Source: Shewanella carassii | GTDB taxonomy: Bacteria; Pseudomonadota; Gammaproteobacteria; Enterobacterales; Shewanellaceae | Length of the DNA: 64,000 bases | Direction of reading: 5' to 3' | Assembly (NCBI RefSeq): GCF_002777975.1 | Contig: NZ_NGVS01000023.1 | Span: 193,700-257,699 of the forward strand | Shown: positions 38,998-47,043 of the stretch, piece by piece | How the letters are laid out: the number at the start of each line of letters is the position of its first letter | Position numbering within the stretch: position 1 is the stretch's first letter | The notes under the pieces: generated by a model | What the model was told of the DNA's origin: nothing | Database searches by the model: none | Seen by the model: only the letters and a program-made list of their open reading frames with translations | Program-made: the position numbers and the translations under genes

Positions 38998-39882
38998 TTA
39001 TTTAACCTCTATCCCGGCTTTTTGCATTGCGTTAAGCAACAGACCATGAAACTCCTTGGAAAGTTCAGTCAAAGGCAAACGAATTGTGCCTTCGCTGATG
39101 AGTCCCATGCGATGGGCTGCCCACTTAACCGGTATTGGGTTAGCCTCACAAAAGAGTGCGCTGTACAGGCCACTCAGGGGTTCATCCACGGCTTTTGCCT
39201 CTGCCGCTCTTCCTTGCAGCGCCGCCTCACACATGGCCTTAAACGCCTTAGGGACGATATTGTTGGCAACCGAGATCACCCCATTACCGCCAAGGGCCAG
39301 AAATTCACGCGCCGTGGCATCATCACCACTGAACAGCAGAAAATCATCGCCGCAAAGCTCACGCAGCTGTTTAACCCGTACGAGATCGCCTGTGGCTTCC
39401 TTCACCCCTATGATGTTGGGCACATCACAAAGCTGAGCAACGGTTTCCGGCTTCATGTCGACCGAAGTACGACCGGGAACGTTATATAGAATTTGGGGAA
39501 CATCCGTGCTGGCGGCAACCGCCTTATAATGGGCAACCAACCCCTTGGGAGTGGGTTTGTTGTAGTAGGGTGTCACTCCCAGCATGGCGGCCACATCGAG
39601 TTTCGACAATCCCCGGGTCAGCTCTATGGCTTCAGCGGTGGCATTGGCGCCATTACCACCAATGACGGGAATACGACCTGCGGCAAAAGAAAGGGTTTGT
39701 GACACCACTTCGAGGTGTTCGCGAATGGGTAGAGTGGCAGATTCGCCTGTGGTACCGACTGCGACTATGGCATCGGTTCCCTGCTCGATATGAAATTCCA
39801 CCAAACGCTCGAGACTTGCAAAATCCACTGAGCCATCGCCTTTCATGGGCGTAATTAAGGCTACGATGCTTCCGTTTATCAT
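38998..39882 (-). CDS. dapA: 4-hydroxy-tetrahydrodipicolinate synthase
   Basis: A 294-residue TIM-barrel enzyme, the first step specific to lysine and diaminopimelate synthesis: it condenses pyruvate with aspartate semialdehyde. Family marks are GTTGESATL (substrate loop), [10 protein letters not shown] (catalytic Tyr) and GVKEATGD (Schiff-base Lys near 161). Length is normal. It is co-transcribed with bamC and divergent from gcvR, as in E. coli. Confidence 0.98.
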   Translation of the reverse strand: MINGSIVALITPMKGDGSVDFASLERLVEFHIEQGTDAIVAVGTTGESATLPIREHLEVVSQTLSFAAGRIPVIGGNGANATAEAIELTRGLSKLDVAAMLGVTPYYNKPTPKGLVAHYKAVAASTDVPQILYNVPGRTSVDMKPETVAQLCDVPNIIGVKEATGDLVRVKQLRELCGDDFLLFSGDDATAREFLALGGNGVISVANNIVPKAFKAMCEAALQGRAAEAKAVDEPLSGLYSALFCEANPIPVKWAAHRMGLISEGTIRLPLTELSKEFHGLLLNAMQKAGIEVK

Positions 39883-39995
39883 CTTATGTCCCCAAGATTT
39901 CAGGATTCGCTATGGTACTGGTGCAGCCAGCCAATGACAAGCACTGTCAGGGCTAACAAATCGAATAAGTTGTGGTAGCATGGTCGACTGCACAA

Positions 39996-40023
39996 AAAAC
40001 TCAGCTCAAAGGGGCTGAGTTTT
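39996..40023. terminator. Terminator-like hairpin between divergent dapA and gcvR
   Basis: A 10-bp perfect stem (39996-40005 with 40014-40023) with an 8-nt loop and a run of six A on one side. It would end minus-strand transcripts (T6) and, less well, plus-strand ones. The flanking genes diverge, so no ordinary terminator is expected here. Confidence 0.7.
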
Positions 40024-40056
40024 CGCTCTATGATACCGGAAATATGAGGAAAATTC

Positions 40057-40605
40057 ATGACCAACTACCTGGTCGTTACCGCTATGGGGGCCGACCGTCC
40101 CGGCCTAGTCAGCAAACTGGCAAGATTGGCCAGTGATTGCGACTGTGACATAGTCGACAGCCGCATGGCGCTATTCGGCAACGAGTTTACTCTAATTATG
40201 ATGTTGTCCGGCTCCTGGGCATCCATTACCAAGATAGAAACCAGCCTTCCCAGTCTCAGTGTCGAGCTTGAGCTGATGACGGTGATGAAGCGCACCTCCA
40301 AGCACACGCCACAAAACTATATCTCGCGTATTGAAGTGACCTTCAACGGTCAGGATCAGCGCGGCACCATGAAGCGCATCTCCCAGTTTTTGGCAGACAG
40401 GTCTTTGGATCTCGGTGCGGTGCGCTCCTACTCGGAAGAACTGCCGGACGGCAGCCAGACTCAGCACGTTTTCCTGGCCATCAATATCCCGGAAAAGGTC
40501 GAACTGGATAAACTGGAAACCAGCATCCAGGCCTTGGCCGAAGAGATGTCCCTGACCTGCAATATCAAACGTATGCAGGGTATTGCGGTTCCCAAGGCCG
40601 ATTGA
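40057..40605 (+). CDS. gcvR: GcvR-like glycine cleavage repressor protein (two ACT domains)
   Basis: A 182-residue protein of two ACT domains: the first begins MTNYLVVTAMGADRPGLVSKLA, the second near SRIEVTFNGQDQRGTMKRIS. It has no DNA-binding domain. In E. coli GcvR binds glycine and the activator GcvA to keep gcvTHP off. The order dapA, then gcvR-bcp in the opposite direction, is the E. coli order. A 40-bp gap precedes bcp. Confidence 0.92.
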   Translation: MTNYLVVTAMGADRPGLVSKLARLASDCDCDIVDSRMALFGNEFTLIMMLSGSWASITKIETSLPSLSVELELMTVMKRTSKHTPQNYISRIEVTFNGQDQRGTMKRISQFLADRSLDLGAVRSYSEELPDGSQTQHVFLAINIPEKVELDKLETSIQALAEEMSLTCNIKRMQGIAVPKAD

Positions 40606-40645
40606 ATCCCACATCATCTAGATAGAGATCAAAAGGATTGAACGC

Positions 40646-41113
40646 ATGAACACCTTAAAAGCGGGCGATAAAGCGCCACTCTTCACCCTTAAAAACCAAA
40701 ACGATGAAAATGTTTCACTGCAAGATTGTCTACAAAAAGGTCGGGTACTGGTGTACTTCTACCCCAAGGCGATGACACCGGGCTGTACAGTGCAAGCCTG
40801 CGGCCTGAGAGACAGCAAGGCGGAACTGGACGAATTCAATGTGACCGTACTTGGAATAAGCATTGATCCCGTGGCAAGACTGGGCAAGTTTATCGATAAG
40901 CATCAGCTCAACTTCACCCTGCTCAGCGATGAAGACCACGCAGTAGCCGATGCCTTCGGTGTCTGGGGCGAGAAAAAATTTATGGGCAACGTTTATGATG
41001 GCCTGCACCGCCTGAGTTTTCTGATTGACCAGGACGGCACCATCAGCCACAGGTTCGACAAGTTCAAGACCAAAGATCATCATCAAGTGGTGCTGGACTA
41101 TCTCAAGGTATAA
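40646..41113 (+). CDS. bcp: Thiol peroxidase Bcp (peroxiredoxin)
   Basis: A 155-residue peroxiredoxin that reduces hydrogen and organic peroxides with thioredoxin. The active site YFYPKAMTPGCTVQACGL carries the peroxidatic and resolving cysteines five residues apart, as in E. coli Bcp. The ATG has AAAGGA upstream. It probably shares a transcript with gcvR and ends at a strong terminator. Confidence 0.97.
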   Translation: MNTLKAGDKAPLFTLKNQNDENVSLQDCLQKGRVLVYFYPKAMTPGCTVQACGLRDSKAELDEFNVTVLGISIDPVARLGKFIDKHQLNFTLLSDEDHAVADAFGVWGEKKFMGNVYDGLHRLSFLIDQDGTISHRFDKFKTKDHHQVVLDYLKV

Positions 41114-41194
41114 ATCCCACGGCTATTTGTCGGCTTCTTTACCGGCATTCACTGCATAAAGCCTAAGCCCTGTAGCTTCAAACCAAAGACACTA

Positions 41195-41217
41195 AAAAGC
41201 CCGCAATGCGGGCTTTT
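41195..41217. terminator. Two-way terminator between bcp and argO
   Basis: A 10-bp perfect stem (41195-41204 with 41208-41217) lies between the converging bcp and argO genes, with A and T flanks. Confidence 0.88.
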
Positions 41218-41241
41218 GTTGTTCTGCAGATACCTAATGCC

Positions 41242-41868
41242 TCAGAAACCCTTTCCCTGAAAATAGGGCCACAGGATAGCCAGAGCGATTGACCACATGG
41301 TCAACCAGATAAATCTGTCCAGATAACGCCAGGCCGCTGGACGGCTGAATACGGGAGCCAACAGGCGCGCACCAAAGCTCAGACTAAAGAACCAGATAAA
41401 GGAAGCCAGTACGGCCCCGGCACCAAACCAGCCCCTGACCTCGGTATCAAACTTTGTGCTTATGCTACCGAGCAAAACTACGGTATCCAGATACAGATGT
41501 GGGTTCAAAAAGCTGATGGCCAAAGTAGTGATCATCGCCTTGCGAAACGAATCCGCGGCTTCGGTATCCCCGGTCTCCAATCCCTGACTCTTGAACGAGG
41601 AACGCAGCGCATTAAAACCGTACCACAATAAGAAGGCGGCACCGCCAAAGCTCGCCAGATGTTTTATGGCCGGCACCGCCAAGATCAACTGCCCTAGCCC
41701 GGCAACTCCCGCGGTGATCATCAGGGCGTCTATCAAAGAGCAAGTCAAGGCGATAGGAAACGGATAGGCACGTTTGATGCCCTGCTTCAATACAAAGGCG
41801 TTCTGAGCTCCCACGGCAATGATCAGACTGGCACCTATCCCCATGCCCTGAATGAAAGCGGTTTGCAT
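41242..41868 (-). CDS. argO: LysE-family amino-acid exporter, ArgO-like
   Basis: A 208-residue, six-helix membrane protein of the LysE/ArgO family, which exports arginine and lysine analogues. The start MQTAFIQGMGIGASLIIAVGAQNAFVLKQG is the family signature, with GGAGA in front; I discard the 18-codon upstream extension. It is divergent from an ArgP-type regulator, as argO and argP commonly are, so lysine/arginine-dependent activation by ArgP is likely. Confidence 0.94.
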   Translation of the reverse strand: MQTAFIQGMGIGASLIIAVGAQNAFVLKQGIKRAYPFPIALTCSLIDALMITAGVAGLGQLILAVPAIKHLASFGGAAFLLWYGFNALRSSFKSQGLETGDTEAADSFRKAMITTLAISFLNPHLYLDTVVLLGSISTKFDTEVRGWFGAGAVLASFIWFFSLSFGARLLAPVFSRPAAWRYLDRFIWLTMWSIALAILWPYFQGKGF

Positions 41869-42024
41869 AATCTCTCCAACAGCAGGTCGTCGCAATAATC
41901 GGCGACCAATAAAGGTTTTCAATGGCGGCAGTTTACTCCCGGCAAGAAAATTAATATAACTAATGTTTTTTATCGGTCATTAGCAAAACTTATAATTGAG
42001 CAAAGATTAACCCAAGGAGTCGTT

Positions 42025-42918
42025 ATGCTGGACTACAGTCATCTCAAGGCTTTGTCCGTGGTGGTCGCCGAAGGCGGCTTTGAGCGGGCCGCCAAACGGC
42101 TGCATGTAACCCAATCGGCGGTATCACAACGGATAAAGCAGCTTGAAGAAAGAATGGGTCAAGCGCTGCTCGTCAGGAGTAATCCCGTGGTGCCGACACC
42201 AACAGGCAAGCGGCTCTTGCGCCACTATGCTCAAGTCGAACTGCTGGAGACTGAGCTCAGAGTCGAAATGGACGCCGACGATCCGGCCATGCCCACTGTA
42301 GTGAGAATTGCGGTGAACGCCGACAGTCTGGCAACCTGGTTTCTGCCGGCTATTAGTGCCATGTTCGCCCGCCGCGGTTGGTTGTTGGAGCTGATCGTGG
42401 ATGATGAGTCTTACACTCATCACCTACTGAAAAACGGTGAAGCGGTTGGCTGCGTGACCACCTTGGGGCAAGCGATGAACGGCTGCTCCAGCGAGTTTCT
42501 CGGGGTGATGGAGTATGCCTGTGTGGCCACGCCTGAGTTTGCCGAACGCTATTTCGACGGTCTGCCGAATACCGATTCACTGGCTTCGGCACCGGCAGTG
42601 GTGTTCTCCACCCGCGACAAGCTGCATGAAAAGTACTTGAAGCGCTACTTCGAGATGTTGCCGGGACAATGGTGGCAACACACAGTACCTTCATCGGAAG
42701 GCTTTCTGGAAGCGATTTTACAGGGATTGGGTTATGGACTGGTTGGCCATCTGCAAGCCCAGCCGCTGCTGGCATCCGGACGCCTGATAGAGCTGACACC
42801 CATGATGCGGATGCGGGTACCACTCTATTGGCAGCACTGGAACCTCAAGGCCAAGCAGACCACGCTGGTATTCAGGGCATTGGCGGCGAGTGCCAGAAAC
42901 CACTTGTTGCCCGAATGA
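42025..42918 (+). CDS. argP: LysR-type regulator ArgP
   Basis: A 297-residue LysR-family protein. The N-terminal winged helix (MLDYSHLKALSVVVAEGGFERAAKRL opening, then VTQSAVSQRIKQLEE) is followed by a two-lobed effector domain from about residue 90. Sequence and position fit ArgP (IciA), which senses lysine and arginine and activates argO. The 156-bp AT-rich gap to argO should hold the operator; no exact site could be read. Confidence 0.93.
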   Translation: MLDYSHLKALSVVVAEGGFERAAKRLHVTQSAVSQRIKQLEERMGQALLVRSNPVVPTPTGKRLLRHYAQVELLETELRVEMDADDPAMPTVVRIAVNADSLATWFLPAISAMFARRGWLLELIVDDESYTHHLLKNGEAVGCVTTLGQAMNGCSSEFLGVMEYACVATPEFAERYFDGLPNTDSLASAPAVVFSTRDKLHEKYLKRYFEMLPGQWWQHTVPSSEGFLEAILQGLGYGLVGHLQAQPLLASGRLIELTPMMRMRVPLYWQHWNLKAKQTTLVFRALAASARNHLLPE

Positions 42919-42933
42919 ATAGCGATTGAAAAA

Positions 42934-42960
42934 ACACAGGCGACCTTAGGCCGCCTGTGT
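42934..42960 (-). terminator. Terminator of perM
   Basis: A 9-bp perfect stem (42952-42960 with 42934-42942) is followed on the minus strand by six T. It lies between the converging argP and perM genes. Confidence 0.85.
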
Positions 42961-42983
42961 CGGTTAACTTGAAATTGACCGCC

Positions 42984-44075
42984 TTATTCGGCTTGCGCCT
43001 CTAAAGCGGCTTTGGCCGCATCGGCTTCGGCGTTGGGCCAGGCGTTCAGTACAGCCTTGACCAGCGAGGCCAGCGGGATCGCGAAAAACACGCCCCAAAC
43101 GCCCCAAAGACCGCCGAAGACCAACACTGCGGCTATGATGATCACCGGGTGCAAGTCCACCGCATCGGAGAACAACAAAGGCACCAGCAGGTTACCATCC
43201 AGCGCCTGAATTATACCGTAACCCAGCATCAGATAACCGAACTCGGGGCTGACGCCCCACTGGAAGAAGGCAACCAGAGCAATCGGTAAGGTCACCAAGG
43301 TGGCACCAACGTATGGGATCAACACTGAAAGCCCGGTCAACACCCCGAGCAGCGCCGCATAACGCAGATCCATCAGGGCAAAGAACACGTAACTCACGAC
43401 CCCGACAATCACAATTTCAATCACTTTGCCGCGAATGTAATTGAAGATCTGTTGATTCATCTCGAACCAAACCTTACGGGCCAGGTCACGATTGCTGGGG
43501 AAGAAACGCTTGCTGCCGCGGATCAGTTCATCTTTATCCTTGAGGAAAAAGAATACCAACAGCGGCACCAGGATGGCGTAAACCATCAAGACCAGCAAAG
43601 AGGCCGAATAGCCGAGGAGCTGAGTGGCAATATCCAAGAGATGCTGGGTATCGAGCAATTTTTTGAGTTCGGACACCATGGTATCGAGCTGATCTGTTGA
43701 GATAAACTGCGGATACTGCTGCGCCTGCTCCTGTAGCAGGATTATCCCCTTATCGAGCATGTTGGGCAGATCGCTAAGCAGCGCGGCCCCCTGGCGCCAG
43801 ATGCTGGGGATCAGGCCGAATGACAACAAGATCATTAAGCCGATAAAGAGGACCAGTACCAAAGAGGCGGCCGCAGTTCGACTTATCCCTATTCTCGCCA
43901 TCTGTGCCACCGGCCACTCCAGCAAAAAGGCCAGTACCAGAGCGACCAATAGTGGCATCAGCAAGCCACCGGCAAAATAGATGGTTAACGCAATGCCAAG
44001 CAGAATAAACAATAGTGTCAGAGCCTGAGGATCACTGAAGCGGGCCTGGTACCAACGACTCAAATAACTAAACAT
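42984..44075 (-). CDS. perM: AI-2E family transporter, PerM-like permease
   Basis: A 363-residue membrane protein with about eight helices, close to E. coli PerM (YfgO). Segments LLEWPVAQMARIG, FFLKDKDEL, MNQQIFNYIRGKVIEI and GGLWGVWGVFFAIPLASL match. Members export quorum signals or exchange Na+ for H+; the role of PerM itself is unclear. I take the ATG at 44075 (MFSYLSRWYQARFSDPQA), which lines up with E. coli and has AGGA upstream, over ATG 44108. It is next to bepA as in E. coli. Confidence 0.92.
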   Translation of the reverse strand: MFSYLSRWYQARFSDPQALTLLFILLGIALTIYFAGGLLMPLLVALVLAFLLEWPVAQMARIGISRTAAASLVLVLFIGLMILLSFGLIPSIWRQGAALLSDLPNMLDKGIILLQEQAQQYPQFISTDQLDTMVSELKKLLDTQHLLDIATQLLGYSASLLVLMVYAILVPLLVFFFLKDKDELIRGSKRFFPSNRDLARKVWFEMNQQIFNYIRGKVIEIVIVGVVSYVFFALMDLRYAALLGVLTGLSVLIPYVGATLVTLPIALVAFFQWGVSPEFGYLMLGYGIIQALDGNLLVPLLFSDAVDLHPVIIIAAVLVFGGLWGVWGVFFAIPLASLVKAVLNAWPNAEADAAKAALEAQAE

Positions 44076-44156
44076 CCGGGATTCCTGTGCTGATGATGGC
44101 TGCGCCATCTTGATTATCGCTTCTTCAAGAAGCTGTCTAGTATAGATACTGCGCTG

Positions 44157-44402
44157 CTATTCAGTTATGGCAACTGAGACATGTAAGCGCAAAACGGCCG
44201 GCTCGTCGGACGCTATCCGACAATCATAACCTTGTTTTTTTGCAAAGCGGGGAACATCCTGCCGCGATCCTGGGTCTGAAAGCAAGAGACACAGAGTTTC
44301 ACCGGGCCGCAAACGTTTCATCGCCATCTTGGCCTTGACCAGGGCTTCGGGACAACGACTCTGAGTTAAATCAATTAAAACCATGATGAGCTTGCTAAAC
44401 AT
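44157..44402 (-). CDS. TusA-like sulfurtransferase family protein
   Basis: An 81-residue protein of the TusA/SirA/YedF fold. The key cysteine is in SRCPEALVKAKMAMKRLRPGE near residue 17, matching the CPxP-type segment (here CPEA). TusA carries persulfide sulfur for tRNA thiolation; small relatives such as this have unproven roles. It lies between perM (same strand, 48 bp) and bepA (divergent). A second in-frame ATG six codons in (44384) could be the real start. Confidence 0.82.
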   Translation of the reverse strand: MFSKLIMVLIDLTQSRCPEALVKAKMAMKRLRPGETLCLLLSDPGSRQDVPRFAKKQGYDCRIASDEPAVLRLHVSVAITE

Positions 44403-44486
44403 AAACCTCGGCTATTATCCTAAGTTGCAACTCAAACCACAAGCCAGGCAGTTATGCATTAGTGGCATACAGGAAATCTAATCAGC

Positions 44487-45956
44487 TTGAGTACTTTGAC
44501 TTTTTCCAAGTTCCGACAATCCATTCTGGCCGGTGCCACCTCTCTCCTGCTCGCCACCGCCAGCCAGAGTTTCGCCAATAACGACCTGCCGGATCTCGGT
44601 ACCGCCGCAGTCAACACTTTCAGTCTCGAAAAAGAGATGGTCTATGGTGACGCCTATATGCGGGTTATTCGTTCCCAGGCGCCTGTGTTATCCGATCCTG
44701 TGTTGAGCCAATATGCCACTGAGCTGGGTAACAAATTGGTGGCCCATGCCACCGGGGTTAAGACCCCCTTCTATTTCTTCCTGCTGCGAAACGATGAAAT
44801 CAACGCCTTTGCCTTTTTCGGCGGCCATGTGGCAATCCATACAGGCCTGTTTCTCAACGCCGACAATGAAAGTGAATTAGCCTCGGTACTGGCGCACGAA
44901 ATTACCCACGTAACCCAGAGGCACTTGGCGCGCTCACTCGAAGCCCAGGAGAAAGCCAGCCCGGCCACCATTGCCGGGCTGCTCGGTGCCATCTTGTTGA
45001 CCATAGCGGCGCCTCAGGCCGGGATGGCGGCGCTGGCCACCACTCAGGCATTATCGACCCAGTCCAAAATAAACTATACCCGCTTGCATGAAAAAGAAGC
45101 CGACAGGATAGGCATGCAAATTCTGGTGGAATCCGGTTTCGATCCCAACGCCTCGGCAAACTTCTTCGGCAAACTGGCGGCCCGTTACCGTTTTACCTCC
45201 AAGCCGCCGCAAATGCTGCTGACTCACCCCCTGCCCGAATCGCGGATCACCGATGCCCGTAACCGCGCGGCTCAGTATCCCCACAGATATGTGGCAGACA
45301 ACCTTAACTTCCATCTGGCCAAAGCCAGGATCCAGGTGCGCTTTTCCAGCTATAGCGATGATGCGGCACTGTCGTTGTTTGAAACCCAATTAACCAAGCA
45401 CAACTACGCCTTTAAAGATGCGGCCCTCTATGGCAAGGCATTGGCACTGTTTCGCCTCAAGGACTTCAAACAATCCGAGCAGCTGATAGATCAATTGCTG
45501 GAAAAAGATCAGGACAACCTCTTCTATCTTGATACCAAAACCGATCTACTGGTGGAGCGTAAAGATTATCAGGGTGCGATAAAGATGTTGGAAGCCCAGA
45601 GACGCCTCAAACCCACTTCCCAGGTGATAAATGCCAACCTGGCCAGTGTTTATCTCGAAAGTAAACAGCCACAGCGGGCAATCCCTATTCTCGAGGATAT
45701 GGCGTTTCTGGATAAGCAAAACCCCTTGCCCTATCAATTACTGACCGAAGCCTATAAGCAAACCGGCAACAAGACGCTGGAACACTTCTCCAATGCCGAG
45801 TCCATGGCCCTCAGAGCCGACTACAAGGGGGCTATCGATCAGCTCAACTTTGCTTACAAAGCCGCCGATGGCCAGCCTCTGCAGATTGCCAGAATCGAGG
45901 CCAAAATACGCCAGTTCCGTGTCGCCGACCGAGCGCTGGACGAATTGAAGAAATAG
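44487..45956 (+). CDS. bepA: Beta-barrel assembly-enhancing protease BepA (M48 metalloprotease with TPRs)
   Basis: A 489-residue periplasmic zinc protease and chaperone (YfgC) that helps LptD mature and degrades stalled outer-membrane proteins. The signal peptide ends near SFA (30). The zinc motif is HEITH at 137-141 with a third ligand in EADRIG (Glu204) and the switch region HPLPESRITDAR. TPR repeats fill the C-terminal 200 residues. The start is TTG, with AGGAAA upstream; the only near ATG is closed by a stop. It forms a divergent pair with perM and the TusA-like gene. Confidence 0.96.
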   Translation: MSTLTFSKFRQSILAGATSLLLATASQSFANNDLPDLGTAAVNTFSLEKEMVYGDAYMRVIRSQAPVLSDPVLSQYATELGNKLVAHATGVKTPFYFFLLRNDEINAFAFFGGHVAIHTGLFLNADNESELASVLAHEITHVTQRHLARSLEAQEKASPATIAGLLGAILLTIAAPQAGMAALATTQALSTQSKINYTRLHEKEADRIGMQILVESGFDPNASANFFGKLAARYRFTSKPPQMLLTHPLPESRITDARNRAAQYPHRYVADNLNFHLAKARIQVRFSSYSDDAALSLFETQLTKHNYAFKDAALYGKALALFRLKDFKQSEQLIDQLLEKDQDNLFYLDTKTDLLVERKDYQGAIKMLEAQRRLKPTSQVINANLASVYLESKQPQRAIPILEDMAFLDKQNPLPYQLLTEAYKQTGNKTLEHFSNAESMALRADYKGAIDQLNFAYKAADGQPLQIARIEAKIRQFRVADRALDELKK

Positions 45957-46078
45957 TCGGCTTACACTTTGATTATGCTGGCTTTCACTGGCCCGTTAGT
46001 CGGGCCACTTTCCCCTGACGTCAGCGTAGATTTTTGTTATCATCGTCGCACTTTTCAGCCAAGGTAAAGAGAAAACCT

Positions 46079-46429
46079 ATGACCCAGGTCACTATTTTCC
46101 ATAATCCTCGCTGCTCCAAGAGCCGCGAAACACTGGCACTGCTGGAGTCCAAAGGCGTCGAGATCCAGATTGTCGAGTATCTGAAACAAGTGCCCGATGC
46201 AACCACTATCAGTGAACTGCTGACCAAATTGGGGATCAGTGCCCGCGAACTGATGCGCACCAAGGAAGAGGAATACAAGGCTCAGGGGCTGAATAATCCC
46301 GAACTGACCGAAGTCCAGTTGATTGCCGCCATGGTCGCCACTCCCAAGTTGATCGAACGTCCCATAGTGCTGGCCAACGGTAAGGCCGCCATCGGCCGCC
46401 CACCGGAAAACGTATTGGCGATACTATAA
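46079..46429 (+). CDS. ArsC-family reductase, YfgD type
   Basis: A 116-residue thioredoxin-fold protein of the ArsC family. The N-terminal HNPRCSKSRETL carries the catalytic cysteine, and C-terminal ERPIVLANGKAAIGRPPE carries conserved arginines. It is close to E. coli YfgD, which also follows bepA. True arsenate reductase activity is likely for the family but not shown. The stop codon abuts the start of the DUF2069 gene (TAA then ATG), so the two are co-translated. Confidence 0.93.
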   Translation: MTQVTIFHNPRCSKSRETLALLESKGVEIQIVEYLKQVPDATTISELLTKLGISARELMRTKEEEYKAQGLNNPELTEVQLIAAMVATPKLIERPIVLANGKAAIGRPPENVLAIL

Positions 46430-46813
46430 ATGAGCAGTCAGGCGTTATTGCAAGTCTCACGACTAGGCTATCTGCTACTGGCAGCTTTGTTGGCCTATGC
46501 CTTTATCGATAAGGGGCTCAATGGCGAATACTCGCTGCTGTTCACCAGTCTTTGGCTGGTGCCCTTGCTGCTGCCGCTGCCGGGTATCCTCAAAGGCAAT
46601 CCCTATACCTTTGCCTGGGCCAGCTTTATTCTCTGTCTCTATCTTTTGCACGGCTTAACCTTGCTCTATATAGCCCAGGGCTATGAATGGTGGTTTGCGC
46701 TGATTGAGAGTCTGTTTATATCATGCTTACTGATCAGCATGCCCTTCTACGCCCGCAAGCGCGGCCGCGAGTTGGGTCTGGGACTCAAGAAACGCGCCAA
46801 AGACAAAGAGTAA
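46430..46813 (+). CDS. DUF2069 membrane protein
   Basis: A 127-residue inner-membrane protein with about four hydrophobic helices and a basic C-terminal tail (KRGRELGLGLKKRAKDKE). It matches the DUF2069 family found next to yfgD-like genes in gammaproteobacteria. No function is known. The ATG directly follows the upstream stop codon, and a terminator follows the gene. Confidence 0.85.
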   Translation: MSSQALLQVSRLGYLLLAALLAYAFIDKGLNGEYSLLFTSLWLVPLLLPLPGILKGNPYTFAWASFILCLYLLHGLTLLYIAQGYEWWFALIESLFISCLLISMPFYARKRGRELGLGLKKRAKDKE

Positions 46814-46829
46814 ACTGGAATAATAAATT

Positions 46830-46854
46830 AGGAGCCGATGATGGCTCCTTTTTT
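46830..46854 (+). terminator. Terminator of the yfgD-DUF2069 unit
   Basis: A 7-bp perfect stem (46830-46836 with 46843-46849) with a 6-nt loop is followed by a T-run. Confidence 0.9.
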
Positions 46855-46987
46855 GTGTTTTGTTCAGCTCTTGCTCTACCGTCCTCACATACTGGCATAA
46901 TTTGCAACAATTTTTCCCATCTTAAGGACTATTGGTCACCCTGCTGGCCCGTGCTATAGTGCCCAAGTCTTGCAACTATTTTCATAC

Positions 46988-47020
46988 AAAAACAACAAAT
47001 AACAACAAACAACAACAAGC
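46988..47020. repeat. AAC-rich simple repeat
   Basis: About eight near-perfect AAC/AAT triplets lie just ahead of the HELAH lipoprotein gene. On the transcript this would be an unstructured CA-rich leader, often favourable for translation. Confidence 0.6.
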
Positions 47021-47043
47021 AGTCAACCAAGTGGAGCCGTGCC

